A stretch of DNA of 20,837 nucleotides from Savagea sp. (GCA_030152585.1 JASLJC010000137.1:1-20837), one strand, 5' to 3'; counted from the first letter of the stretch, positions 7,983 to 14,585 are shown. Numbers and translations: made by a program. Notes: generated from the sequence alone by a model not told the origin.

Positions 7983-8011
7983 GTGACAGAAACTTCTCTT
8001 TACGTTATGAT
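7983..8011 (+). promoter_or_regulatory. promoter of the ykvI-type gene
   Basis: GTGACA (7983-7988) and TATGAT (8006-8011) are 17 nt apart. The start site would be near 8018. No U-tailed terminator lies between bmrA and this promoter, only a weak 6-bp hairpin (TTTCGT/ACGAAA), so some read-through from bmrA is possible. Confidence 0.7.
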
Positions 8012-8015
8012 GGTA

Positions 8016-8067
8016 CGTAGGCTATATGAAAACGTTCTCTTTTAAAGAACGTCTGTCATATAGTACG
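8016..8067 (+). promoter_or_regulatory. long nested hairpin at the 5' end of the ykvI-type mRNA
   Basis: Nested inverted repeats: CGTA/TACG (8016-8019, 8064-8067), CTATATGA/TCATATAG (8022-8029, 8056-8063) and ACGTTCT/AGAACGT (8032-8038, 8046-8052), with a 7-nt loop. That gives 19 base pairs with two small internal loops or bulges. It begins at the expected start site and ends shortly before the CGGAGG ribosome binding site (8071-8076), with no T run. It could stabilise the mRNA, act as an operator or be a regulatory RNA fold. Confidence 0.7.
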
Positions 8068-8084
8068 ATTCGGAGGTCACTTGA

Positions 8085-9140
8085 ATGTATAGAGTTTTGA
8101 AAATTGGAAGCGCGTTTATCGGCGTCATCGTCGGTGCAGGATTCGCTTCCGGACAAGAAATGTTACAATATTTCACAAGTTTCGGGATGTGGGGAACAGT
8201 CGGTGCAGTCGTTGCAACGGCATTGTTCGCCTATCTCGGAATGATGTTGACACGTCTCGGTAGTCGTGTCAATGCGATGTCACATAAAGACGTCGTCTAC
8301 AAAATTAGCGGCAAACGTTTTGGAATTATCGTCGACGGTGTCATCATTATGACATTATTCGTCGTCGGGACAGTGATGCTTGCCGGAGCAGGGTCGAACT
8401 TAGAACAACAATTCGGTTTACCTGCTGTATATGGTAGTTTACTTCTCGTTATACTCGTGATGCTTACGGTCATTTTAGATATCCACAAAGTGATCAATAT
8501 CATTAGTAGTATTACGCCACTTCTCGTTATCGCAGTGCTCGCTGCATCTGCTTATTCGATTTTCACGATGGATTTAACGTTTGAACAATTAACACCGTAC
8601 ACGAAAGAAATTGAAACGAACTTACCGAACTGGATCATTGCGACGATTAATTACGTATCGTTTAATATCGCAGTCGGTGCTTCAATGGCATTTGTTATCG
8701 GTGGTGCTGAAGATAATGAACGTATAGCAGCTTGGGGCGGATTTCTCGGAGGGCTCGCACTCGGTGTGATGATCATTTTGTCGCATTTAGCGCTCTTTTC
8801 ACAAGTAAATGTCGTTGGAGATAAAGCGATGCCGATGCTTGCGATTATTAATCAAATTTCACCATACTTAGGTATTTTAATGTCGATCGTACTGTATGCG
8901 ATGATTTTCAATACAGCGGTCGGAATGTTTTACGCTTTCGGGGCTCGTTTTGTAGAGCTCGGCACACGTAAATTTAATATATTTTTATTCATTACCGTCA
9001 TGATTGGATTTGCGCTCAGTTTCCTCGGTTTTACCGAACTTGTACGCTACTTTTACCCAATCGTCGGTTATTTAGGGCTTTTCTTAATCGGTGCGTTACT
9101 TTTTGCGACGTTTCGTATGCCGAAAAAAGAAAGCCGATAG
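8085..9140 (+). CDS. ykvI: YkvI-family membrane protein (LeuT-fold transporter-like)
   Basis: Polytopic membrane protein of 351 aa with about ten hydrophobic segments, matching the YkvI family of the amino acid/sodium symporter-like (LeuT-fold) superfamily. The first segment carries the unwound-helix signature IVGAGFASGQEM. A later segment, FNIAVGASMAFVIGGAEDN, corresponds to the sixth helix region. The substrate is not known for the family. The start is ATG 8085 with CGGAGG at 8071-8076, 8 nt upstream. The C-terminus is a short basic tail. It is a monocistronic unit between its own promoter and a terminator, with an unusual hairpin leader. Family assignment is confident; transport activity is inferred. 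Confidence 0.85.
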   Translation: MYRVLKIGSAFIGVIVGAGFASGQEMLQYFTSFGMWGTVGAVVATALFAYLGMMLTRLGSRVNAMSHKDVVYKISGKRFGIIVDGVIIMTLFVVGTVMLAGAGSNLEQQFGLPAVYGSLLLVILVMLTVILDIHKVINIISSITPLLVIAVLAASAYSIFTMDLTFEQLTPYTKEIETNLPNWIIATINYVSFNIAVGASMAFVIGGAEDNERIAAWGGFLGGLALGVMIILSHLALFSQVNVVGDKAMPMLAIINQISPYLGILMSIVLYAMIFNTAVGMFYAFGARFVELGTRKFNIFLFITVMIGFALSFLGFTELVRYFYPIVGYLGLFLIGALLFATFRMPKKESR

Positions 9141-9161
9141 CGAGAAAAAATGAACGAATAG

Positions 9162-9194
9162 AACGGCCGACGTCTAGCGTCTGGTCGTTTTTTT
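9162..9194 (+). terminator. terminator of the ykvI-type gene
   Basis: AACGGCCGACG pairs with CGTCTGGTCGTT (one bulged T, some G-U pairs) around TCTAG, followed by a T run. Confidence 0.85.
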
Positions 9195-9206
9195 CACTTC
9201 GTAAAC

Positions 9207-9237
9207 TTGTAAAAAAAGAAACGACTTATGCTATAAT
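9207..9237 (+). promoter_or_regulatory. promoter of ppaC
   Basis: A perfect TATAAT (9232-9237) is preceded by TGC, an extended -10. TTGTAA (9207-9212) is 19 nt upstream, a long spacing that an extended -10 tolerates. The start site would be near 9244. Confidence 0.7.
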
Positions 9238-9240
9238 ATA

Positions 9241-9464
9241 GATATTTCGTAAGGGAAACACTTCATGTTGAAGGATATATCTTACATTTACGCGTTCATG
9301 TAAGAAAGAGTCGTCTACAAGCTGACGTTCTCGTTCGTTATGAACCGTTCTTAAATAAAGGTGAAGAACGCATCTTTCAAGAGAAAATACAATCTCGTAT
9401 GAAAAATAAGCGCTCGCTTATTGTCGTTCACGAATATAACAAGGAATTTATAGGAGGCTTATTC
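9241..9464 (+). promoter_or_regulatory. long structured 5' leader of ppaC
   Basis: About 220 nt separate the expected start site from the ppaC ATG. Hairpins visible: CTTCA/TGAAG (9261-9273), TCTTACAT/ATGTAAGA (9280-9305), CGTTCTT/AAGAACG (9346-9370) and TAAGCG/CGCTTA (9407-9420). At 9244-9259 the sequence ATTTCGTAAGGGAAAC partly resembles an MntR operator and overlaps the start site. I see no U-tailed terminator within it and no match to the yybP-ykoY manganese riboswitch core. Confidence 0.5.
9265..9303 (+). CDS. possible 12-codon leader peptide in the ppaC leader
   Basis: ATG 9265 opens a 12-codon frame (MLKDISYIYAFM) ending in TAA at 9301-9303. AAGGG at 9251-9255 lies 9 nt upstream, a good ribosome-binding distance. 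The last six codons and the stop overlap the TCTTACAT/ATGTAAGA hairpin, so translation would disrupt that fold. Translation is unproven, and the short length makes chance plausible. Confidence 0.25.
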   Translation: MLKDISYIYAFM

Positions 9465-10397
9465 ATGACAGAAAAAGTATTCGTCATTGGACATAAAAAC
9501 CCAGATACGGACTCAATTATGTCTGCACTTAGTTATGCACATTTAAAACAACAACTCGGAATGAACGCTGAACCTGTTCGTTTAGGTGAAATTTCAAACG
9601 AAACGGCATACGGTTTAGAAACATTCGGGGTAGAGGCACCTCGATTTATTGAAAAAGCAGCACCTGAAGTAGAGCGTGTTATCCTCGTCGATCATAACGA
9701 ACGTCAACAATCGGTAGACGATATCGAAGAGGTTCAAATTATTGAAGTAATCGATCATCACCGTATTGCAAACTTTGAAACAGAAGGTCCGCTTTATTTC
9801 CGTGCAGAGCCTGTCGGTTGTTCGGCAACGATTATTAAAAAAATGTACGAAGAAAACGGCATTGCTATTCCGAAACATATCGCCGGACTTATGCTTTCAG
9901 CAATTATTTCGGACTCACTTCTTTTCAAATCCCCAACATTTACAGAAGAAGACCGACAAGCTGCAAATGAGCTTGCGAAAATTGCAGAAGTAGACGTACA
10001 AGAGTACGGTTTAGCTATGTTAAAAGCAGGAGCAGACTTAAGCGACAAAACTGAAGAAGAACTAATTCGTTTAGATGCGAAAGAGTTTTCGATGGGAGAA
10101 GCAAAAGTCGTCGTCGCACAAGTGAACGCTGTCGACGTAAATGACATTTTAGCTCGTCGCGAAGGGTTAGAAAAAGCGATGAAAGCAACGATTGCAGATC
10201 GTTCATTACAACTGTTCGTTCTCGTCGTTACGAATATTTTAGAAAGCCATTCTGTCGTTTTACCGCTCGGTGAAGAAGTGGCGAAAGTAGAAAAAGCGTT
10301 TGACGTGACACTCGATAACGGTACTGCTTTACTCGAAGGAGTCGTTTCACGTAAAAAACAAATTGTACCGCCATTAACAGACGCATTTAAAGCGTAA
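9465..10397 (+). CDS. ppaC: manganese-dependent inorganic pyrophosphatase (family II)
   Basis: Cytoplasmic enzyme that hydrolyses pyrophosphate to two phosphates, pulling biosynthetic reactions forward. At 310 aa it has the usual family II length. The N-terminal DHH domain shows the metal ligands His10, Asp14 and Asp16 (GHKNPDTDS), Asp76 (LVDHNE), His98 in the DHH motif (97-99) and Asp150 (IISDSLL). The C-terminal DHHA2 domain ends with SRKKQIVPPL, the substrate-binding Arg-Lys-Lys region. All expected Mn ligands are present. I chose ATG 9465 because a perfect AGGAGG (9452-9457) lies 7 nt upstream and the protein then starts like its homologues; an in-frame ATG at 9399 has no such site. Monocistronic with a long leader. 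Confidence 0.96.
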   Translation: MTEKVFVIGHKNPDTDSIMSALSYAHLKQQLGMNAEPVRLGEISNETAYGLETFGVEAPRFIEKAAPEVERVILVDHNERQQSVDDIEEVQIIEVIDHHRIANFETEGPLYFRAEPVGCSATIIKKMYEENGIAIPKHIAGLMLSAIISDSLLFKSPTFTEEDRQAANELAKIAEVDVQEYGLAMLKAGADLSDKTEEELIRLDAKEFSMGEAKVVVAQVNAVDVNDILARREGLEKAMKATIADRSLQLFVLVVTNILESHSVVLPLGEEVAKVEKAFDVTLDNGTALLEGVVSRKKQIVPPLTDAFKA

Positions 10398-10404
10398 TCT
10401 AGTG

Positions 10405-10437
10405 AAAAACCTCGCCGAATAACGGCGAGGTTTTTTT
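10405..10437 (+). terminator. terminator of ppaC
   Basis: AAAAACCTCGCCG and CGGCGAGGTTTTT are perfectly complementary around AATAA, with a seven-T run. Because it is flanked by A and T runs it may also work on the opposite strand. Confidence 0.95.
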
Positions 10438-10468
10438 GTTTAGAATAATACCCCACTATGCATATTCA

Positions 10469-10497
10469 TTGTTTCTTTCGTGACGGAACATTACAAT
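10469..10497 (+). promoter_or_regulatory. promoter of the FrnE-like gene
   Basis: TTGTTT (10469-10474) and TACAAT (10492-10497) are 17 nt apart, about 30 nt upstream of the start codon. Confidence 0.65.
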
Positions 10498-10526
10498 AGT
10501 ACAGAATATGAAAGGGGATTTTATCG

Positions 10527-11258
10527 ATGACAAAGAAAATTTCAGTAGAAATATGGTCAGATTTTACGTGTCCGTTTTGTTACCTCGGAAAAACGTATTT
10601 TGAAAAAGGAGTCGAAATGTCGGATTTTGCAGGTCAAGTAGATGTGACATTCCGTTCATTCGAACTCGACCCGACAACACCAGAAGTTTCAGATACACCG
10701 ATTGAAGAAGCATTGGCGAAAAAGTACGCAAGCCAAGGAAAAACAGTCGAAGATATGCGCCAAATGATGGAAGGTGTGAAAGAACAAGCAGCGGCAGTAG
10801 GACTCGTCTATGATATCGACAATATGACACCGACGAATACGAACAAAGCGCACCGTTTAGCAAAATATGCAGAAGAACAAGGAAAAGGCGACGCAATGAT
10901 CGACCGTACGTTACGCGGTTATTTCACAGATGCAGAAAGTATCGGACAAACAGACGTCCTCGTACGTTACGCAGAAGAAGTCGGATTAGATGGCGACAAA
11001 GTGCGTGAAGTGTTAGAAGGAGACGACTACGGTGATGCGGTCGTACAAGATATTATGATGACACGTCAGTTCGGTATTCAAGGCGCACCATACTTCTTAT
11101 TTAACCGTAAATATGCAGTACCTGGCGCACTTCCACCAGAAGCGTTCGCACAAGCGATTGCACAAGTGGCCGAAAAAGAAGGGATTACTCCAGAAGTCGA
11201 ATCACTCGATATTCAAGCAGAAGGCGGTTCATGTGGACCGGGCGGATGTAGTCTTTAA
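10527..11258 (+). CDS. FrnE-like DsbA-family oxidoreductase
   Basis: Thioredoxin-fold protein of 243 aa from the cytoplasmic FrnE branch of the DsbA superfamily; there is no signal peptide. The active site CPFC (Cys15, Cys18) follows the first beta strand (VEIWSDFTCPFC). A helical insert comes next, and GIQGAPYFLF holds the cis-proline. Residues MTPTNTNKAHRLAKYA match the family. The C-terminus is an extra Cys pair in GGSCGPGGC, a tail also seen in Bacilli homologues and possibly redox-active or metal-binding. AAAGGGG lies about 10 nt upstream of ATG 10527. Monocistronic between a promoter and a terminator. A role in thiol redox or stress defence is inferred from the family; the substrate is unknown. 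Confidence 0.9.
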   Translation: MTKKISVEIWSDFTCPFCYLGKTYFEKGVEMSDFAGQVDVTFRSFELDPTTPEVSDTPIEEALAKKYASQGKTVEDMRQMMEGVKEQAAAVGLVYDIDNMTPTNTNKAHRLAKYAEEQGKGDAMIDRTLRGYFTDAESIGQTDVLVRYAEEVGLDGDKVREVLEGDDYGDAVVQDIMMTRQFGIQGAPYFLFNRKYAVPGALPPEAFAQAIAQVAEKEGITPEVESLDIQAEGGSCGPGGCSL

Positions 11259-11262
11259 AACG

Positions 11263-11303
11263 AAAAACCATTTCTCTTTTAATTGAAGAGAAGTGGTTTT
11301 TTT
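11263..11303 (+). terminator. terminator of the FrnE-like gene
   Basis: ACCATTTCTCTT pairs with AAGAGAAGTGGT (one G-U) around TTAATTG. The stem is extended by A-T pairs and followed by a T run. Confidence 0.93.
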
Positions 11304-11311
11304 ATCGTCTT

Positions 11312-11341
11312 TTGTCAAAATGTGAACGAGATTGGTAAAAT
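11312..11341 (+). promoter_or_regulatory. upstream murB promoter candidate
   Basis: TTGTCA (11312-11317) and TAAAAT (11336-11341) are 18 nt apart; the -10 is preceded by TGG. It would give a 160-nt leader. Confidence 0.5.
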
Positions 11342-11396
11342 ATACAAACAAACGTCAAAAATAATGTAAAAACGAATGAACGCTAAAGGACATCGC

Positions 11397-11425
11397 TTGT
11401 CAAAAAGAGAAAAACAACGCATAAT
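11397..11425 (+). promoter_or_regulatory. proximal murB promoter
   Basis: TTGTCA (11397-11402) and CATAAT (11420-11425) are 17 nt apart. The same two hexamers at the same spacing appear upstream of mntR at 17902. A run of 12 A (11451-11462) follows downstream of the start site. Confidence 0.65.
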
Positions 11426-11503
11426 TATAATGTTGAGTTTATTAGAAAATAAAAAAAAAAAATGTACGAACGAGAGAAAAATGTCGCGAAAGGATTGTTC
11501 AAG

Positions 11504-12424
11504 ATGAAAAAAGAAGAGATTTTCGGTGCGTTGCAAAACGTCATCGCGCACGGTTCGATTTATGAGGACGAACCGTTATCAAAATATACGAAAACAGAAC
11601 TCGGAGGCGTCGCAGATTTTCTCGTCATTCCGAAAACAGAAGAAGAAATGCAAGCGGTTATTCAATTTGCCTCTCAACAAGCGATTCCATTATTATTACT
11701 CGGCAACGGCTCTAATATGATCGTACGAGACGGCGGTGTACGAGGAATCGTTTTACATTTAGCAGCACTCGATACGATTACAGTCGAAGGGAACGTTTTA
11801 ACGGCACAAGCGGGAGCTCATTTGATTGATTTATCGCGTACTGCAACGAAAGAAAGTTTAACTGGATTTGAGTTTGCATGTGGTATTCCGGGGTCTGTCG
11901 GTGGCGGTATGATGATGAACGCCGGTGCATACGGTGGTGAAATGAAAGATGTCGTCACATCTGTTGACGTTTTCACGAAAACAGGAGAACGTCTCACATT
12001 ACAAAAAGACGAACTCGCTCTCGGTTATCGTACGAGCATTATTGCGACAGAAGGGTATTACGTCGTTTCGGCTACATTCACACTTGAAAAAGGGGATCAA
12101 GAAGAAATTGCAGCAAAAGTAGCGGATTTAACGCATCAACGCGAAACACGTCAACCATTAGAATATCCATCAGCAGGCAGTGTCTTCAAACGACCACCGG
12201 GTTATTTTGCTGGAAAATTAATTCAAGATAGTGGCTTACAAGGGCGAGGTGTCGGTGGAGCAGAAGTGTCGACGAAACATGCTGGCTTTATCGTGAACAA
12301 AAATGGTGCAACAGCGACTGACTATATCGAAACAATTCGTATGGTACGTCGTGAAGTTGAAAAGCAGCACGGCGTTCAGTTAGAACTAGAAGTACGGATC
12401 GTCGGAGAAGAAGAAGCGCCATAA
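11504..12424 (+). CDS. murB: UDP-N-acetylenolpyruvoylglucosamine reductase
   Basis: FAD enzyme, 306 aa, that reduces UDP-GlcNAc-enolpyruvate with NADPH to UDP-MurNAc, the second step of cell-wall precursor synthesis, in the cytoplasm. The FAD-binding half has YTKTELGGVADF, GNGSNMIVRDGG and GIPGSVGGGMMMNAGAYGGE. The C-terminal half has Arg176 (GYRTS), the proton donor Ser226 (GSVFKRPPG) and Glu296 (ELEVRIVG), matching the catalytic set. Its short form is that of the Bacillus enzymes. I chose ATG 11504, preceded by AAAGG 10 nt or so upstream; an in-frame ATG at 11462 follows a run of A with no ribosome binding site and would add residues not typical of the family. It is probably co-transcribed with the antiporter 80 bp downstream. 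Confidence 0.95.
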   Translation: MKKEEIFGALQNVIAHGSIYEDEPLSKYTKTELGGVADFLVIPKTEEEMQAVIQFASQQAIPLLLLGNGSNMIVRDGGVRGIVLHLAALDTITVEGNVLTAQAGAHLIDLSRTATKESLTGFEFACGIPGSVGGGMMMNAGAYGGEMKDVVTSVDVFTKTGERLTLQKDELALGYRTSIIATEGYYVVSATFTLEKGDQEEIAAKVADLTHQRETRQPLEYPSAGSVFKRPPGYFAGKLIQDSGLQGRGVGGAEVSTKHAGFIVNKNGATATDYIETIRMVRREVEKQHGVQLELEVRIVGEEEAP

Positions 12425-12452
12425 TAATAGAATGAAGGAGGGAGTGATCAGT

Positions 12453-12515
12453 TTGTTCAATTGTATTCTTAAGGATCGACGGAACGGATGGCATCACGTA
12501 AACGATGATGGGTGA
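12453..12515 (+). CDS. possible 20-aa leader peptide overlapping the antiporter start
   Basis: TTG 12453 follows AAGGAGGGAG (12435-12444), the best ribosome binding site in this gap, at a good distance. The frame runs 20 codons (containing RRNGWHHVNDDG) to TGA at 12513-12515. An in-frame GTG at 12444 is too close to the binding site. The stop lies past the antiporter ATGs (12505, 12508) in the +1-shifted frame, so ribosomes ending here could restart on the antiporter. Its real antiporter start lacks a clear binding site of its own, which supports translational coupling. Translation is unproven. Confidence 0.4.
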   Translation: MFNCILKDRRNGWHHVNDDG

Positions 12516-13983
12516 TTTTTCAGTAGATATGATCGTTTTATTGATCGGATTCTTTTTACTTTCAGGGGTTTTAATGACGAAATTAACGTCACGTGCAGGT
12601 GTACCTGCGCTTGTTTTGTTCATGATACTCGGGATGATACTCGGTAGTGACATTACAGGACTCATTTATTTTGAAGATGCAAAACTTGCTCAAACGATCG
12701 GGATGATCGCACTTGTTGTCATTTTGTTTGAAGGTGGGCTTCAAACTGAATGGAAGCACGTGCGCCCCGTCCTTAAAGGAGCAGGTGTCCTCGCGACATT
12801 CGGAGTCGTCGTGACCGCTGCTGTACTAGCAGTTGCGGTTCATTACGTTTTAGGACTCGGTTGGATTGAATCGTTTTTATTAAGTTCAATCGTTAGTTCG
12901 ACTGACGCAGCGGCTGTGTTTTCCGTCATGAGCGGTCAAAATATTAAGCCGAAAATGTCGGCTACATTAGAAATGGAATCGGGTTCTAACGATCCGATGG
13001 CGATGTTTTTAACAGTCGCTTTTTTACAATGGTTAACGATGGACGATTTTGCGTTCGGCAATTTAATTATGAATTTCTTTTTACAAATGGGACTCGGTTT
13101 AATACTCGGTCTCGGTCTCGGTTACATCGCTTCTCGTTGGATGAACCAAGTGAAGTTAGATGCAAGTGGTCTATATGCAGTATTTTCAATCGGTTTTGCA
13201 ATGGCGATTTACAGTATTACGGCGGTTGTTGGGGGAAGTGGAATTTTAGCCGTTTACGTCGCAGGTATTTTAATCGGAAACCGGGAATTGAATCATAGCC
13301 ACTCGATATTCCGTTTCCAAGAAGGGTTTGCATGGCTCATGCAACTTGTCATGTTCGTTATTTTAGGACTTCTCGTATTCCCGAGCGAACTTGCCAACTG
13401 GGATCTCATTTCGAAAGGTCTCATCTTATCATTCGTTCTCATGTTTATCGCGCGTCCTATTGCTGTTTTTCTCGGAACGATCTTTTTCAAGTATTCGTTC
13501 AAAGAAAAATTGTTTATCTCATGGGCCGGACTACGTGGAGCTGTACCAATCGTTTTAGCGACGTTTCCGTTATTAGCGGGTGTCGATAATGCGTATTTAT
13601 ACTTCAATATGGTATTTTTCATCGTCATAACGTCAGCATTACTTCAAGGTTCGACGATTTCGCAAGTAGCGCGTCTTTTAGGATTAGAAGCGCCGCCGAA
13701 ACCCGAGCGGATCCATCAATTAGAGCTCGTCTCGATGGATAAGGCGAATGCGGAAATGTTAGAAGTTGAGATTTCTGTGAATTCACCATTTTTAAATGTA
13801 GAAGTACAATCACTCGATTTGCCAAAAGATACAGTCATTTCGGCAATCATTCGAGATGGACAACTCGTCATGCCGACAGGACAAACTGTTTTACAAGCAC
13901 ATGACGTACTCTATATTTTAGCGGATAAACGACAAGTAAATAAAGTACGAGACGTTATGGAAGAAGACGTTTGCTTCGATTAA
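12505..13983 (+). CDS. CPA1-family K+(Na+)/H+ antiporter with RCK_C domain
   Basis: Membrane antiporter of 492 aa resembling NhaP2/CvrA-type proteins, which exchange K+ or Na+ for protons and help in pH and volume control. About 12 hydrophobic segments fill residues 5-390. Characteristic motifs are VILFEGGLQTEW, SSIVSSTDAAAVFSVM, MESGSNDPMA (the Asn-Asp ion-binding pair) and WAGLRGAVPIVLA. Residues about 405-485 form an RCK_C (TrkA-C) domain, likely a cytosolic nucleotide- or ion-sensing gate. The start is ATG 12505 or 12508; neither has a clear ribosome binding site, and a short ORF with a strong site overlaps them. It lies 80 bp after murB and is followed by a terminator. The ion specificity cannot be read from sequence. 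Confidence 0.9.
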   Translation: MMGDFSVDMIVLLIGFFLLSGVLMTKLTSRAGVPALVLFMILGMILGSDITGLIYFEDAKLAQTIGMIALVVILFEGGLQTEWKHVRPVLKGAGVLATFGVVVTAAVLAVAVHYVLGLGWIESFLLSSIVSSTDAAAVFSVMSGQNIKPKMSATLEMESGSNDPMAMFLTVAFLQWLTMDDFAFGNLIMNFFLQMGLGLILGLGLGYIASRWMNQVKLDASGLYAVFSIGFAMAIYSITAVVGGSGILAVYVAGILIGNRELNHSHSIFRFQEGFAWLMQLVMFVILGLLVFPSELANWDLISKGLILSFVLMFIARPIAVFLGTIFFKYSFKEKLFISWAGLRGAVPIVLATFPLLAGVDNAYLYFNMVFFIVITSALLQGSTISQVARLLGLEAPPKPERIHQLELVSMDKANAEMLEVEISVNSPFLNVEVQSLDLPKDTVISAIIRDGQLVMPTGQTVLQAHDVLYILADKRQVNKVRDVMEEDVCFD

Positions 13984-13996
13984 AAGAAGTAACGAC

Positions 13997-14033
13997 AACC
14001 ACTTGAATGAACAATCATTCAAGTGGTTTTTTT
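13997..14033 (+). terminator. terminator of the murB-antiporter unit
   Basis: AACCACTTGAATGA and TCATTCAAGTGGTT are perfectly complementary around ACAA, with a T run. The inner arms carry TTGAATGA/TCATTCAA, the half-site of the neighbouring cad operators but in everted orientation. Confidence 0.95.
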
Positions 14034-14118
14034 ATTTCACAATATGAAAAAAGCGCGTCGCAAGTAGTAGCAATCGCTTTGTAATCGTAACGATTTCGAA
14101 CAACCTATGCCTTTTTTC

Positions 14119-14142
14119 TCATTCAAACGAGTATTTGAATGA
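14119..14142 (+). promoter_or_regulatory. CadC-type operator 1
   Basis: Perfect 9-bp arms TCATTCAAA and TTTGAATGA flank CGAGTA. This is very close to the CadC operator of staphylococcal plasmid pI258 as I remember it (TCAAATAAATATTTGA core). It ends 5 nt before the -35 box of the cad promoter. Confidence 0.82.
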
Positions 14143-14147
14143 AGCTC

Positions 14148-14176
14148 TTGCAAAGCGTTCATAAACGTTTTATACT
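14148..14176 (+). promoter_or_regulatory. cad promoter
   Basis: TTGCAA (14148-14153) and TATACT (14171-14176) are 17 nt apart. Transcription would start near 14183, between the two operators. Confidence 0.8.
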
Positions 14177-14186
14177 TCGATTACAA

Positions 14187-14202
14187 TCAAATGAGTATTT
14201 GA
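14187..14202 (+). promoter_or_regulatory. CadC-type operator 2
   Basis: TCAAAT-GAGT-ATTTGA is a perfect 6-4-6 palindrome just downstream of the start site and just upstream of the cadC ribosome binding site. The 16-bp stretch GAGTATTTGAATGAAG occurs in both operators (14129-14144 and 14193-14208), exactly 64 bp apart. Confidence 0.82.
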
Positions 14203-14219
14203 ATGAAGGAGGAAATGAA

Positions 14220-14585
14220 ATGTCAAAAGATATGTGTGACGTGACGATTGTCCACGAGGAGACGGTCCGAGCAGCGCAAGAAGGTGTGCCTGCCTTACCC
14301 CACTTAAATATGATGGTCGAAATATTTAAAGCGTTGTCTGATTCGACAAGACTTCAAATTGCGACAGCATTGACGAAAGTAGATGAAATGTGCGTCTGTG
14401 ATATTGCGGCTGTTATCGGTGTCAGTGATGCGACAGCGTCTCACCATTTACGCTATTTGAAAGATCGTTCACTTGCAAAATCAGAACGAAAAGGAAAGAT
14501 GGTTTATTACTCATTAACGGATAAACATATTCATGATTTAGTACATACAGCATATGAACACGCAATAGAGGAGGAAGTCAAATGA
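14220..14585 (+). CDS. cadC: ArsR/SmtB-family metal sensor repressor CadC
   Basis: Winged-helix repressor, 121 aa, that leaves its operator when it binds Cd(II), Pb(II) or Zn(II). Compared with pI258 CadC, the metal-site Cys58 and Cys60 (MCVCDI) and the C-terminal alpha5 set Asp101, His103, His114 and Glu117 fall at the same residue numbers. The N-terminal arm has only Cys6; the second arm Cys (Cys11 in pI258 CadC) is replaced, with Val11 and His12 nearby. The recognition helix is VSDATASHHLRYLKD. The start is ATG 14220 after AAGGAGG; an in-frame ATG at 14139 lies within operator 1 and upstream of the promoter. It overlaps cadA by ATGA. Autoregulation is evident from the two flanking operators. 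Confidence 0.93.
   Translation: MSKDMCDVTIVHEETVRAAQEGVPALPHLNMMVEIFKALSDSTRLQIATALTKVDEMCVCDIAAVIGVSDATASHHLRYLKDRSLAKSERKGKMVYYSLTDKHIHDLVHTAYEHAIEEEVK

Noticed and set aside
9399..9464. In-frame upstream extension of PpaC
   Set aside because: The perfect AGGAGG before 9465 and the expected family N-terminus place the start at 9465; the extension overlaps the leader hairpins.
9244..9464. yybP-ykoY manganese riboswitch upstream of ppaC
   Set aside because: I could not find the conserved loop sequences of that class, so the leader is described only as structured.
9794..10456. 220-aa open frame on the minus strand across ppaC
   Set aside because: It is antisense to a gene with all catalytic residues, is low-complexity (Ser/Ala-rich) and runs over the terminator. 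It is a by-product of codon use.
12288..12665. 125-aa minus-strand open frame across the murB-antiporter gap
   Set aside because: It overlaps both convincing genes and shows no family features.
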